DNA of 33,195 nt from Desulfobacter vibrioformis DSM 8776 (GTDB taxonomy: Bacteria; Desulfobacterota; Desulfobacteria; Desulfobacterales; Desulfobacteraceae): the NCBI RefSeq assembly GCF_000745975.1, contig NZ_JQKJ01000033.1:1-33195 (forward strand), given 5' to 3'. Made by a program: the position numbers and the translations under genes. Of the stretch, positions 15,640 to 24,336 are shown piece by piece (position 1 is the stretch's first letter; each line of letters starts with the position of its first letter). The notes under the pieces were generated by a model, which had not been told where the DNA came from, made no database searches, and saw nothing but the letters and a program-made list of their open reading frames with translations.

Positions 15640-16710
15640 TTATTTGTCAACTTGTTTGATCCAAAACAAGGCTGGCGAAGTAGACCTTTTAACTGTTTGG
15701 GTATAAGACATATTGCCGGAGCTGTTTATTCGCCAGTCAATTTCCTTTTGGACCTGGAACCATACAATTCCCTGAACCTTCCATTTGTTCAGCGTCCGGA
15801 ATGCTTCGACAATCCATTTGCTTTTCGCTCCCCCCTGATCTGCGCATGCGGTTTCAAAAATAAAAAGTGGTTTTTGGGGCGCGATGGCATTCAGTTCCCT
15901 GTATATCGGAAAAAAAATATCTTCAAACGTTTTCCAGGAACTTTGCCAGCCGTGTGTCTCCACGGTTCGGGTCGTCCCCCAATTGTATCCGTCCATGCCT
16001 AAAATATCCACATAATCGTCTCCCGGATAATAGGCGCCGGACTTATTCCATCCAGCTGTGGGATCATAAGTCATATTGGGAACCGATTCCGCATTGGGAC
16101 AAAATGCCCAGAGAACCTGGTTTGCGCCTGTACGACGGAACCGATTAACAACATACCGAAATATTTGCTGATAAATATCAGGGCTTTTGGGGCCAAACTC
16201 TTTTTTGGAGGTTCCCCAATGGTATCTTTGGAGGTTCATTTCATGGGCAAAGCGGATAATGAAAGGCTGGTTAAAGGCTTTGGCCTGATGGGCAAAATCA
16301 TTTAAATACAAGTCATATCCACCGTTCAGGATTTTTTGAAAAGGAACCATTTTTTCAATGCCATCCTCATAATACATGGGTTCCCAGGTAATACAGGGAA
16401 TCGCGCCCCGGTGCAATATCGTATTCAGGCTGTCCATGGGGAAACCACCTGTTTGGGACTGGGCTGGCCACTGTAAAAAGAAAACAACCAGGGCAGGGGA
16501 AAGTTTTGTTTCCCGTTCAATTTTATCCAGCTGTTTGCCCGTGACCGGGTATCCGTCCAGGGCCGTCCCCCAAAGTAAGGGCGCAGGGTTGGATGGAGAC
16601 GCTGACATTGAGCAGATCCCCGTGTCAGGTAAAAAAAAAGCCAATATAGCCAGTAAAAATAATGCCTTTTTGAATCTGTTTGTAATTAAAGAAAATAATG
16701 GTTCACTCAT
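15640..16710 (-). CDS. GH26-like secreted glycoside hydrolase
   Basis: Predicted beta-glycanase of clan GH-A, closest in pattern to family 26 (beta-mannanase and related enzymes). An N-terminal signal (residues about 14-33, ALFLLAILAFFLPDTGICS) directs it to the periplasm or surface. The acid/base glutamate is E157 in IIRFAHEMN, matching the GH26 HEMN motif. The probable nucleophile is E286 in PLFIFETACA. Aromatic residues for sugar stacking are frequent (WGTSKK, GMDGYNWG). The start overlaps the end of the glycosyltransferase gene by eight bases. In synthase-dependent polysaccharide operons such a hydrolase trims or releases the polymer. Exact linkage specificity cannot be read; mannan, mixed-linkage glucan and xylan are all possible. 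Confidence 0.8.
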   Translation of the reverse strand: MSEPLFSLITNRFKKALFLLAILAFFLPDTGICSMSASPSNPAPLLWGTALDGYPVTGKQLDKIERETKLSPALVVFFLQWPAQSQTGGFPMDSLNTILHRGAIPCITWEPMYYEDGIEKMVPFQKILNGGYDLYLNDFAHQAKAFNQPFIIRFAHEMNLQRYHWGTSKKEFGPKSPDIYQQIFRYVVNRFRRTGANQVLWAFCPNAESVPNMTYDPTAGWNKSGAYYPGDDYVDILGMDGYNWGTTRTVETHGWQSSWKTFEDIFFPIYRELNAIAPQKPLFIFETACADQGGAKSKWIVEAFRTLNKWKVQGIVWFQVQKEIDWRINSSGNMSYTQTVKRSTSPALFWIKQVDK

Positions 16711-18334
16711 GCTCTTCCGGATGGTTAAAATACAGAACCGTTGTTAAAATGATAAAATGGTAAAAAGCCCAACAAGAGTTGGCAATGATTGCCGCGGCAG
16801 GTTCCCGTTCGTAGTAGAGGCGGTTGATCCCCACAATAACGGCTGCAAAACTTAAAACAGCTGTTAAAATTTGTGGCCATATACTGGAAAGGGGAAGCGC
16901 CTTACTTTGTCCTTTGGGGGTTATACCAAATGAACCCTTAACACCCAAAATCCCAAGAAGTGATGCCTTCATATATACCGGAAAACTGATTGCATTCAGC
17001 AAAATACCTTGAACAAGATCTTTAAACGAGTACATCCGCTGATGAAGCGTACTGAAAAACAAGGTCAGTGAAAGAATAATATATGGCAGGAAAAAAATGA
17101 AATAAATTTCAGGCTTTGAAAAATAGCTGGGAACGTTAAAAAGCAGATATAAAATGGGACAATAAGCCATCACAAAAAATACCCACCCGATGAAATAATG
17201 GGTGCCGGAAAGAAAGTATTCCCACCACTTGGCAGGTTTTAAGCTGAACGGATTTTTAATAAACACCCCGGCAATCGTGCGGAACAATCCGACTGTGCCC
17301 AGGGCCCAGCGGAACTGCTGCCTGAAATAACCGCCTAAATCCTCCGGCCCCATGCCAAAGGCACAAACCTTGTTCAGATATGCGGACTTCCATGCCCTGG
17401 TATGGAATTTAAGGGATGTGGCAAAATCTTCGGTCACGGAAGATTCATCAAAGCCCCCCACATCAGCCAGCGCGTCTGTTCTGAAAATAACGTTGGTGCC
17501 ACAGCAAAACATGGCATCCTGATTACTTTTACCTTCGCAAATATATTCATAGAATACTGCTTGCTGCAGCCCGGATGCCCTGGCTACCCGATTGAATTCA
17601 AAGTTTGAGTAATATTGTGGTGTTTGAACGAAAGCCAATCGTGAATTGCCCTCCATCATGGCGACAAGGGGTTCGACAAAGTCCGGAAAAGGGTTCATGT
17701 CCGCATCAAAAACAATAATGTACTTTTCCTTTTCATTGCGGGTTTTTTCCTGAAATGGAAAAAACTGAAAACCTTCCCGGTGATTGCCTTCTACAAAATC
17801 AAGGAAATCGTTGATCATTCCTGCTTTGGCACCATGCCACCTGCGCCTGAAAAGATTGACGCCAATACCTTGGCATAAGACCTCCACATCTTTTTTGTAG
17901 GCTTCCATCTTTTCGGGTGTATCCCAGGCTGTGTCATAACGGGTGTCATCAAGAAAATAGAGGTGCTTGTTGGGGTAAGTCAGATTGTAAAAACATGTGA
18001 TCGTATCCTCAACCACTTCCAGGGGCTCTTTATACGAGGCAACCACAATCGCCACCGGGGGATAAACACGAAGTGCCGCTGGCTCCACCTCGGCAGGTGT
18101 GTTGGATTTAGGATTCAAGATGACATTCAGGACATTTAAAAAATAACCGATGCTGTGAATCAGCACAAAAGTTTCAGCGCAGAGCAGACAAAACGCAACG
18201 ATTTTTTCAAACCAGAGATAGGGTTCAATAATAAAAAGAACCGTGCGCGCGATCAGATACAAAAAAACCGCCAGCATGGTCAGGATCAATGCCAGCCCCA
18301 GGAGTGCGGTTTTAGAAATGGAAAAAGCGTTCAT
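16703..18334 (-). CDS. Cellulose-synthase-like family 2 glycosyltransferase (membrane)
   Basis: Processive inner-membrane polysaccharide synthase of the BcsA/HasA type. From ATG 18334 it has 543 residues: two N-terminal membrane helices (about 10-35 and 44-72), a cytosolic GT-A domain, and four or five C-terminal helices. Catalytic motifs: DD 129-130, DAD 210-212, TED 301-303 and QQFRW 339-343 (the QxxRW of processive synthases). There is no C-terminal PilZ domain, unlike BcsA; a separate PilZ gene lies at 23341. I prefer 18334 to the longer frame from 18412 because AGGAAA precedes it by five bases and the upstream gene ends at 18348. The sugar nucleotide used is unknown. Confidence 0.9.
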   Translation of the reverse strand: MNAFSISKTALLGLALILTMLAVFLYLIARTVLFIIEPYLWFEKIVAFCLLCAETFVLIHSIGYFLNVLNVILNPKSNTPAEVEPAALRVYPPVAIVVASYKEPLEVVEDTITCFYNLTYPNKHLYFLDDTRYDTAWDTPEKMEAYKKDVEVLCQGIGVNLFRRRWHGAKAGMINDFLDFVEGNHREGFQFFPFQEKTRNEKEKYIIVFDADMNPFPDFVEPLVAMMEGNSRLAFVQTPQYYSNFEFNRVARASGLQQAVFYEYICEGKSNQDAMFCCGTNVIFRTDALADVGGFDESSVTEDFATSLKFHTRAWKSAYLNKVCAFGMGPEDLGGYFRQQFRWALGTVGLFRTIAGVFIKNPFSLKPAKWWEYFLSGTHYFIGWVFFVMAYCPILYLLFNVPSYFSKPEIYFIFFLPYIILSLTLFFSTLHQRMYSFKDLVQGILLNAISFPVYMKASLLGILGVKGSFGITPKGQSKALPLSSIWPQILTAVLSFAAVIVGINRLYYEREPAAAIIANSCWAFYHFIILTTVLYFNHPEEHE

Positions 18335-18347
18335 GGATTTCCTAGGC

Positions 18348-21300
18348 TTAAAATTGATATCGGACAGCTGCCTGAAAACGATTGGTGTCCCACTCCCCGG
18401 AGCGATGCACAAGGCCTTCTACATTTACCATCCAATGCGGATTAAATTCCAGATGCCATTTGAGGCTTAATTCTATGGATGGATTTTGATCTGAATTCTG
18501 CCCCAGGGAAACGACAATATCATAAAAATGGCGTGGACTTCCGCAAAAAAGCAATTTTGAAAGATCATGATACCATTCAAACGATATCCTTCCTTCCAAA
18601 TATTCATCAGGCGTCCAGTAGGGGTGAATGATATCAATGAGATCGCCCTTTTGATATTGGTAGATATTGGTTTCCCGGGTGTCGCGGTATTCAGCCTTTA
18701 AATTTGTTTTAAATACGTTCGGGTGATCGGTGAACGCGTATCCAACGGACAATTCTCCTCTTTTTTCATGATTGTCGTCGTTATAGGAGAGGTATTGACC
18801 CTTTGCGCCAATATCCAACTGCCTGGTCGGATTGGATGTTATACCGAGCCACCACGCATCCACCTGGGTTTCCTGCCGGATCGCAAACTCATTATCAAAC
18901 ACATCCATCCGGTCAAAACCCAGGCCGATTTTTAAATAATCTTTCAGGTTTAACCATAAGTGGGCATTGCCGCTGTCGGTTCCTTCGAACTTTCCGCCAT
19001 TACCGTATTTTTTTGTCCACCGAAACATGCCTTGCAGTTCCGGGGTCATAACACCGGACAGTTCAAATGTGTGGCCGTTAAATTCATAGGTATCATGGTC
19101 ACCCAGGGCAGATTCCAGCCACTGGTGCCCCATGATACGGAAATGATAACGACATAAAAATGGTATGTCCACCTGAAGATCATACCGCTGGTGCTCGATT
19201 TGGGAGAGTTCACCCCGCCCCTGCTCCTTGGCATAGTAGTAATCTGTGCGGACCGATGGATTGCGCCGGATCTTGTTTGCCTCAAGTGCTGTCCGGGCTA
19301 AATTGTGCAAGGGATCAAGGTCAAGCAATGTCTGGTAGTACACAGCCTCCTGGTTGCATAACCCAAGCGAGCAATCCACCTGGGCTTGATCAAAAAGCGC
19401 TTCCTGGTTTCCGGGGTCATGGGCTGCCAGTTCCGACAGCGTGTTCCTGGCGGATAAAAACCGCAGATGATAGGCATGGTATTTGGCTTTTTGCTCTAAA
19501 AAGGCGGTTTTTTGAATTCGATACGCCGGCAATAATTGAATGCGAATTTCTTCCAGTCTTTGGTTCAGATATGATGCCTTGAGATATGATGCTTTGCGTA
19601 TCGGTAAAAATGGTTTCTGGAAAAAAAGCGCATAGCCCTCATAGATCGAATCTTTCTGAACCATTTCCTTTAATTTTTCCAGCCGGCTGTGAACCGCGGT
19701 ATCATTTAAACCCATTAATAATTCATTTGACAATTCATTCAGGTTTGTAAGAAGCATTTGATCCACCGGTGGATTATATAACTTCGCATAAGTTTCAAAG
19801 GCGCTGTCCATATGCTTTGCCCAGCATTGTGTGCGCGCCTGTTCAATCAGAACAACCGGATTTTGGGGCTGTGCCGACAAAAGCGCTTCATATGTCTCAA
19901 CCGCTGCCTCATACTCCCTTGACCATGCCTGTACACGCGCAAGCCCCAGATTGATTTTGTAGTTCTCCGGAAATTGGGTGTTCAGCTCTTTAAATAATTC
20001 CCTGGCTTGTCCATATTGTTTGTCAACCCCCAATAGTTCGGCCAGTTCCAGTTTCGCAGGGAAGATTTCCGGATCCTTTTTTAAGGCGGTTTCATAGCAG
20101 AAAATGGCCTGGGAATTGAGACCGTGGACAGCAAATAAGCGGGCCCATTGCACTAACGCCATGGGGCGCTCCAATGCGGGATCAAACAATTTTTCCATAA
20201 ACGCTTTTGATGCCATATCTAAATGGCCATCACTGAAATGATAATAAAATTCGGCCTCTATGTGTTTAGGGTCTAAGGCGTGTGCCTGCTGAAAAGCAGC
20301 GTGGGCTTTTTCCGGATCATTCAGTTTGAGCGCCGTCTTTCCCAATCCGATAAATGCCTTGATTTTATCCGGCATCGTTATAGACGGCATTTGGGTGGCA
20401 CAGATCTCATAGGCATCATAAGCTGTATCATATTGTTTTAAATGGTAAAAGGTCTGCGCTTTTAATAAGCAGGCTTGGTGATACCATGCTGCAATGTCGC
20501 CGGTTCCGGTTTGTTCATCGTTATTTTCAGCGTTTGTAATCCATGTGTTATTGATCTGAACGATGCTTGGTTCCCTGAAAAACTGGTCAAACAAGTCCCG
20601 GGCCTGGAGAAACGATTTTTCCTGCAGCTTTAATTGTCCAAGCTCCAGGAGCAGTTTTTCCTTGGGAAATCCTTTATAAATGAGCATGCGATAGCGCCCC
20701 TCGGCTTCTTCATAACGTTGTGTACTACGTAAGAGTCCTGCCAATTTCAACTGGACGGTAAAATCATCGGGACGGGAGTTCAAGTAATCGCGGTAAATGT
20801 TTTCACTTTTGTAAAAATCCCCCCACATGTTCATAAGGTCAGCAAATTTCAGGTTTAATCCCGGCTGCTCGCCACCCATTGATCTGGCTTTTAAAATAAG
20901 GGTCCGACATTTCGCAGCATGGCCTGCATTGGCTTCCACATAGGCGGCTTCGCTTAAATCATCCGGATCAAGGGAAAAATGATCTTCACGGGAAATCAGC
21001 GCTTGATAAATTTCCATCGCTTGTTCGTATTGTCCTATTGCGGAATACGCACGGCCAAGCTGGCGCATTAACTCCGGTGATTTTGTTTTCCGGACAGTGG
21101 GCCGGACAGTGGGGCTGTTGAGCAAAAGAATCGCATCTTCATAGCGTTTGCTCCAAAGATAGGCATCGATAATCCCTTTCAGGGCATCAGGGTGATCAGG
21201 GTGTTTGCCGAGGATAATTTGAAACTGCGCAATGGCATCGGATAAAAGATGCTTTTTATATGATAAAAGCCGGGCCAGTGCCAGCCGTGCATCCAAATCA

Positions 21301-21461
21301 GGTATTTGCTCTGACTCGGGTATGATGGTTTCCCCCGCCAGAACACATTGGGGAGAAAATGTGATACAGCCGGCCAGGGCAATAATGCTGCAGGCAGTGG
21401 CCCAAAGAGTTCTCATCCGCCGGATTTTTGAAATACGCAAGCAATTATTCCCGTAGGGCAT
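18348..21461 (-). CDS. TPR protein with outer-membrane beta-barrel (BcsC/PgaA-like export porin)
   Basis: 1037 residues. A signal sequence comes first (about 16-42, MRTLWATACSIIALAG). Degenerate tetratricopeptide repeats follow from about 50 to 700, with repeated DALKGIIDAYLWSKRYEDAI, YEQAMEIYQALI and AKLELAELLG type units. The last ~310 residues are rich in alternating aromatic strands and end in RYQF, with a terminal phenylalanine as in outer-membrane barrels. This is the plan of BcsC, PgaA and AlgK/AlgE-type exporters, which scaffold the periplasm and pass a polymer through the outer membrane. ATG 21461 has GGGAG upstream and overlaps the preceding gene by 17 bases; ATG 21416 is an alternative. 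An LAGC stretch resembles a lipobox but fits a barrel poorly. Confidence 0.85.
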   Translation of the reverse strand: MPYGNNCLRISKIRRMRTLWATACSIIALAGCITFSPQCVLAGETIIPESEQIPDLDARLALARLLSYKKHLLSDAIAQFQIILGKHPDHPDALKGIIDAYLWSKRYEDAILLLNSPTVRPTVRKTKSPELMRQLGRAYSAIGQYEQAMEIYQALISREDHFSLDPDDLSEAAYVEANAGHAAKCRTLILKARSMGGEQPGLNLKFADLMNMWGDFYKSENIYRDYLNSRPDDFTVQLKLAGLLRSTQRYEEAEGRYRMLIYKGFPKEKLLLELGQLKLQEKSFLQARDLFDQFFREPSIVQINNTWITNAENNDEQTGTGDIAAWYHQACLLKAQTFYHLKQYDTAYDAYEICATQMPSITMPDKIKAFIGLGKTALKLNDPEKAHAAFQQAHALDPKHIEAEFYYHFSDGHLDMASKAFMEKLFDPALERPMALVQWARLFAVHGLNSQAIFCYETALKKDPEIFPAKLELAELLGVDKQYGQARELFKELNTQFPENYKINLGLARVQAWSREYEAAVETYEALLSAQPQNPVVLIEQARTQCWAKHMDSAFETYAKLYNPPVDQMLLTNLNELSNELLMGLNDTAVHSRLEKLKEMVQKDSIYEGYALFFQKPFLPIRKASYLKASYLNQRLEEIRIQLLPAYRIQKTAFLEQKAKYHAYHLRFLSARNTLSELAAHDPGNQEALFDQAQVDCSLGLCNQEAVYYQTLLDLDPLHNLARTALEANKIRRNPSVRTDYYYAKEQGRGELSQIEHQRYDLQVDIPFLCRYHFRIMGHQWLESALGDHDTYEFNGHTFELSGVMTPELQGMFRWTKKYGNGGKFEGTDSGNAHLWLNLKDYLKIGLGFDRMDVFDNEFAIRQETQVDAWWLGITSNPTRQLDIGAKGQYLSYNDDNHEKRGELSVGYAFTDHPNVFKTNLKAEYRDTRETNIYQYQKGDLIDIIHPYWTPDEYLEGRISFEWYHDLSKLLFCGSPRHFYDIVVSLGQNSDQNPSIELSLKWHLEFNPHWMVNVEGLVHRSGEWDTNRFQAAVRYQF

Positions 21462-22098
21462 CTTGCAGCTCCCTGATCGCTTGGTCCTGTTTGCCGGCCC
21501 AAATCAAGACAAACGCGTATTTTTTCTTGATTTCCCGGTCATCCGGCAACGCATGGATCAAGTATTGGTAATGCGATATGGCTGCGTCATAACGTTTGAC
21601 CCAGCTCAGAACCTGTGCAAGTTTCAGGCGCGCCTTATGGTCGTTGGGATGTGTTTTGAGATAATCCGTGAAAATCGTCTCTGCATCGGCGTAATTCTTC
21701 ATCGTGATATACAGGTCAGCCATGGCAAGCTGAGCTTGGTCATCCAATTGCTTTTTGGGTAATGATTCAAGGCGTTTCAGGGCTTCTGTATGATCACCGC
21801 TCCAAAAATATGCCTTGGCCACCCCAATTTTAGCTTCCATCAGTTCCGGCTTTTCTTTCAACACTTTTTTATAGGCTTGGATTGCCTCCGGATAACGTTT
21901 GGCATAGGTCAAAAGCTTGGCCAGCTCCAATCTGGCTTTCCAATCCGGAATATCTTCAATCTGGGCTTGGTTTTCCCCCGGAGGATTTATGAATTCGTTT
22001 TGTGAACCGGCCTGGGATCCTGCGAAGCGGACGGGGAAAACGCATACACAAAAAGAAATAGTCAGACATGCCGCAAAAAGAAGTTTAGCATTTTTCAT
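21445..22098 (-). CDS. Periplasmic TPR protein
   Basis: 217 residues with an N-terminal signal peptide (KLLFAACLTISFCVCVFPV, then RFAGSQA) and about four TPR units (KRYPEAIQAYKKVLKEKPEL, NYADAETIFTDYLKTHPNDH, KRYDAAISHYQYLIHALPDD). The repeats resemble those in the next gene, suggesting duplication within the locus. GGGAG precedes ATG 22098. The start overlaps the upstream TPR gene by four bases and the end overlaps the downstream barrel gene by 17, so the three are translationally coupled. Likely role: part of the periplasmic scaffold between the synthase and the outer-membrane porin. No enzymatic motif is present. Confidence 0.82.
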   Translation of the reverse strand: MKNAKLLFAACLTISFCVCVFPVRFAGSQAGSQNEFINPPGENQAQIEDIPDWKARLELAKLLTYAKRYPEAIQAYKKVLKEKPELMEAKIGVAKAYFWSGDHTEALKRLESLPKKQLDDQAQLAMADLYITMKNYADAETIFTDYLKTHPNDHKARLKLAQVLSWVKRYDAAISHYQYLIHALPDDREIKKKYAFVLIWAGKQDQAIRELQDALRE

Positions 22099-22796
22099 AT
22101 AGAATCTCCCAATGCATCATAGTATTCAATAATCGCTTCATTGAAAGCCCCCTTCCATGAGAGTACCCGGGCAAGGTGTATCCGGGCAAGCCGGTGTTGG
22201 GGATGGGCAGCCAACACGCTGCGGAATAATGAAATGGATTCATCGTAGCGCTTCATCCATCCGAGCATTTCTCCCAGTTCTAATTTAAAGGAAACGGATT
22301 CGGGCTCCAATTGCAATAGTTTACGATATAATTGTTCGGCTGTCTGAACATTACCCTGCCGCTTATACAGCACTGCCAAGCGTGCCAACCGACGTTTATC
22401 CTCAGGCCATTTATCCGGACCCGGGCGATAGAGCCCGATGGCGTCATCAATCCGGTCGAATTGCTCATACAGTCCTGCCAATTGGAAAACCAGGGATTCA
22501 TTATAAGGCTCTTTTTTTAAAATATCTTTAAATATTGCAGTGGCTTGATCAAAACGGCGGATTGAAAAGCAGGCAGAGCCTAAATGCATCATTGCCGTGG
22601 GGCTTTGCAATCCTGATTGAATGGCTGCTTTGTATAAAGGTATGGCACCTTCAAAATCGTTTTTTTCGAAACACTGTTCTGCCTTGCGAAAGAATACCCA
22701 CTTTTCTTGGATTTGATGGTAGCCAAACGTAGCAAGTAGGGCCGTGGCCATTAAAATCAAACCGAAAACAAGGTATTGACGTTTTTTTAGGCTCAT
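22095..22796 (-). CDS. Membrane-anchored TPR protein
   Basis: 233 residues. One N-terminal membrane helix (about 8-25, YLVFGLILMATALLATFG) after a short basic start puts the rest in the periplasm. Five or so TPR units follow (DFEGAIPLYKAAIQSG, RFDQATAIFKDILKKEPYN, NVQTAEQLYRKLLQLEPES, RYDESISLFRSVLAAHPQ). It may tether the export scaffold to the inner-membrane synthase. No good ribosome-binding site is visible before ATG 22796. The stop overlaps the next gene's start (ATATGA). It is 104 bases downstream of the STAS gene and may share its transcript. Confidence 0.82.
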   Translation of the reverse strand: MSLKKRQYLVFGLILMATALLATFGYHQIQEKWVFFRKAEQCFEKNDFEGAIPLYKAAIQSGLQSPTAMMHLGSACFSIRRFDQATAIFKDILKKEPYNESLVFQLAGLYEQFDRIDDAIGLYRPGPDKWPEDKRRLARLAVLYKRQGNVQTAEQLYRKLLQLEPESVSFKLELGEMLGWMKRYDESISLFRSVLAAHPQHRLARIHLARVLSWKGAFNEAIIEYYDALGDSI

Positions 22797-22875
22797 AAAA
22801 GATACGGTTGAATGTTATCTCTCATTATGTCTTGACGTATTTGATCATTGTAAACGAAATGGCCTTATTTTATCT

Positions 22876-22903
22876 GGATTTATCCATCAGGATTTATCCA
22901 TCA
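22876..22903. repeat. 14-bp tandem duplication at the STAS gene stop codon
   Basis: GGATTTATCCATCA occurs at 22876-22889 and again at 22890-22903. The second copy contains the stop codon of the STAS gene (rc of 22901-22903). It resembles the duplication at the aroA stop. Confidence 0.8.
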
Positions 22904-23242
22904 GGCAATTGCTTTTAACGCTTCCTCCAAGGTATTGAAAAAAGGAAAAATACGGTTCATTTTGGTTAAATCAAATATGCTTCGTGTGGTATTATGGATG
23001 TTGCAAATCACAAGGCGCCCCCCCTTATCCATCGCTTTGAAACTTGCGATCAGGGCGCTTAGGCCACTGCTGTCAATAAATTCGACATTGGCAAGGTCCA
23101 GTATGATCCGCTGATGCCCGTCGCTGATCCAGTCAATCATCCTGCCTTTAAACACTTTGGCCACCAATGCATCGATCTGTTTTTCAAGGGGAATCACCAC
23201 CAGCACATGATCTATCTCTTTTGAATTGATTTCCATTGCCAA
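22901..23242 (-). CDS. STAS-domain protein (anti-sigma-factor antagonist type)
   Basis: 113 residues, a single SpoIIAA-like STAS fold. The hallmark VEFIDSSGLSALI places the phosphorylatable serine at S58, in the loop where SpoIIAA-type antagonists are phosphorylated by a partner kinase. Central strands (RIILDLANVEF, RLVICNI) are typical. No anti-sigma kinase or phosphatase is encoded nearby, so its partner is elsewhere. ATG 23242 and ATG 23236 are both possible; the second is better spaced from AAAAGG. It heads the polysaccharide gene cluster, so partner switching could control either transcription or assembly of that machine. Confidence 0.88.
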   Translation of the reverse strand: MAMEINSKEIDHVLVVIPLEKQIDALVAKVFKGRMIDWISDGHQRIILDLANVEFIDSSGLSALIASFKAMDKGGRLVICNIHNTTRSIFDLTKMNRIFPFFNTLEEALKAIA

Positions 23243-23340
23243 TGCCTTTTAGGGGTTGCGAACCGGCTGCTTTTGTTCTATTCAATAACATTGAATGGCA
23301 TGGACTGCAAACCCTTTTGCCCAATTGGTTAAGATAAAAC

Positions 23341-24147
23341 ATGGATAAACGCCGTGAGATCCGCCGCTCAATCGAGTCGATTATATTGCCTTTTTTGGGC
23401 ACCCGGGAAATTGATCATGAGCCATTTCAATTTTTAATCATGGATATCAGCGTGAACGGATTGAAAATAGCTATCCCCAGATGGCTGGTCGGCAGGGATA
23501 TCTTAAAGCAGGATGAATTGATCAATATGCATATCCCGTTCCGTCTGGGTGCGGCTGAATATAAACATGGGCGGGTCATGTGGAAGAAATATGACGATAC
23601 CGTTCCAGGTGATACTTACGGCATTTATATGGAAAACAGGATATCTCCTTATGATCCGGTATACATCTCACTGGAAACATTGAAAATAGATATTGATTTT
23701 CAGGAATTTGATTCTGTGGAAAATATATCGATTAAACTTCTAAAAGATATGTACCTATTGAAAAAAGGTATTTTAGTCTACCTGAAACACTTATTGCCCT
23801 ATTTCACGCGAATAACAGAATATCGCGGTGAAGAATATAAGCAGCTCAAAGATATTTTTTTATCGGATATCATCAAAAAGGTTGGCCAAAATTATGAAAA
23901 GTTGTTTGCGCTTTATGAGGAAACAAGAAATATATGCTGTTCTCTGAATAACATCTCAAAGTCCATTGACCTTGAGGAACTCAGGGAGCTGGTCGAATCC
24001 GAAATCAATATTGAAATACTGAAATCCACATTTGAATCCGAATCCATCCTGCCATATCTTAACGCAATCAAGATTCTCGAACAAAAACAATATGCCAATT
24101 ACAATATGATTGTCATGCTGTATGTGAAAGAACTGGAATACACATAA
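23341..24147 (+). CDS. PilZ-domain protein with helical C-terminal extension
   Basis: Probable c-di-GMP receptor. The N-terminal ~115 residues show the two PilZ signatures: arginines in MDKRREIRRS (RxxxR at residues 4-8 or 5-9) and DISVNG (D35, S37, G40; the DxSxxG motif), followed by the beta pattern LKIAIPRW and GRVMWKK. Residues about 120-268 are helical, charged and unassigned (YLLKKGILVYLKHLLPYF, ELVESEINIEILKSTFES). They may be the effector part. The gene is divergent from the STAS-to-hydrolase cluster, with only 98 bases between the two starts, so shared control is plausible. The adjacent glycosyltransferase has no PilZ domain of its own, which makes this a candidate receptor for it. 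Confidence 0.85.
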   Translation: MDKRREIRRSIESIILPFLGTREIDHEPFQFLIMDISVNGLKIAIPRWLVGRDILKQDELINMHIPFRLGAAEYKHGRVMWKKYDDTVPGDTYGIYMENRISPYDPVYISLETLKIDIDFQEFDSVENISIKLLKDMYLLKKGILVYLKHLLPYFTRITEYRGEEYKQLKDIFLSDIIKKVGQNYEKLFALYEETRNICCSLNNISKSIDLEELRELVESEINIEILKSTFESESILPYLNAIKILEQKQYANYNMIVMLYVKELEYT

Positions 24148-24336
24148 AAAACAAGATGAGTACAATCATTCGAAATGCTTTCATATTGAAATTCATCTTT
24201 TCATATATTTTTTTTGCAAGAATTTTAATTTTACGATACTTTATAAAAACAAAGCGATATTCTTAAAATTCATTTTATTTTGTTAGTATCAACGGATTAA
24301 TGAACCGACCCCCCACTCAATCAAGGAGGCGGCAAT

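Noticed and set aside
18335-18412. N-terminal extension of the glycosyltransferase from ATG 18412
   Set aside because: It would overlap the end of the upstream TPR-barrel gene by 65 bases and lacks a ribosome-binding site, whereas ATG 18334 has one.
21365-21380. LAGC lipobox in the TPR-barrel protein
   Set aside because: The pattern fits, but a lipid-anchored N-terminus is uncommon for this barrel class and an ordinary cleavage site follows; not enough to call a lipoprotein.
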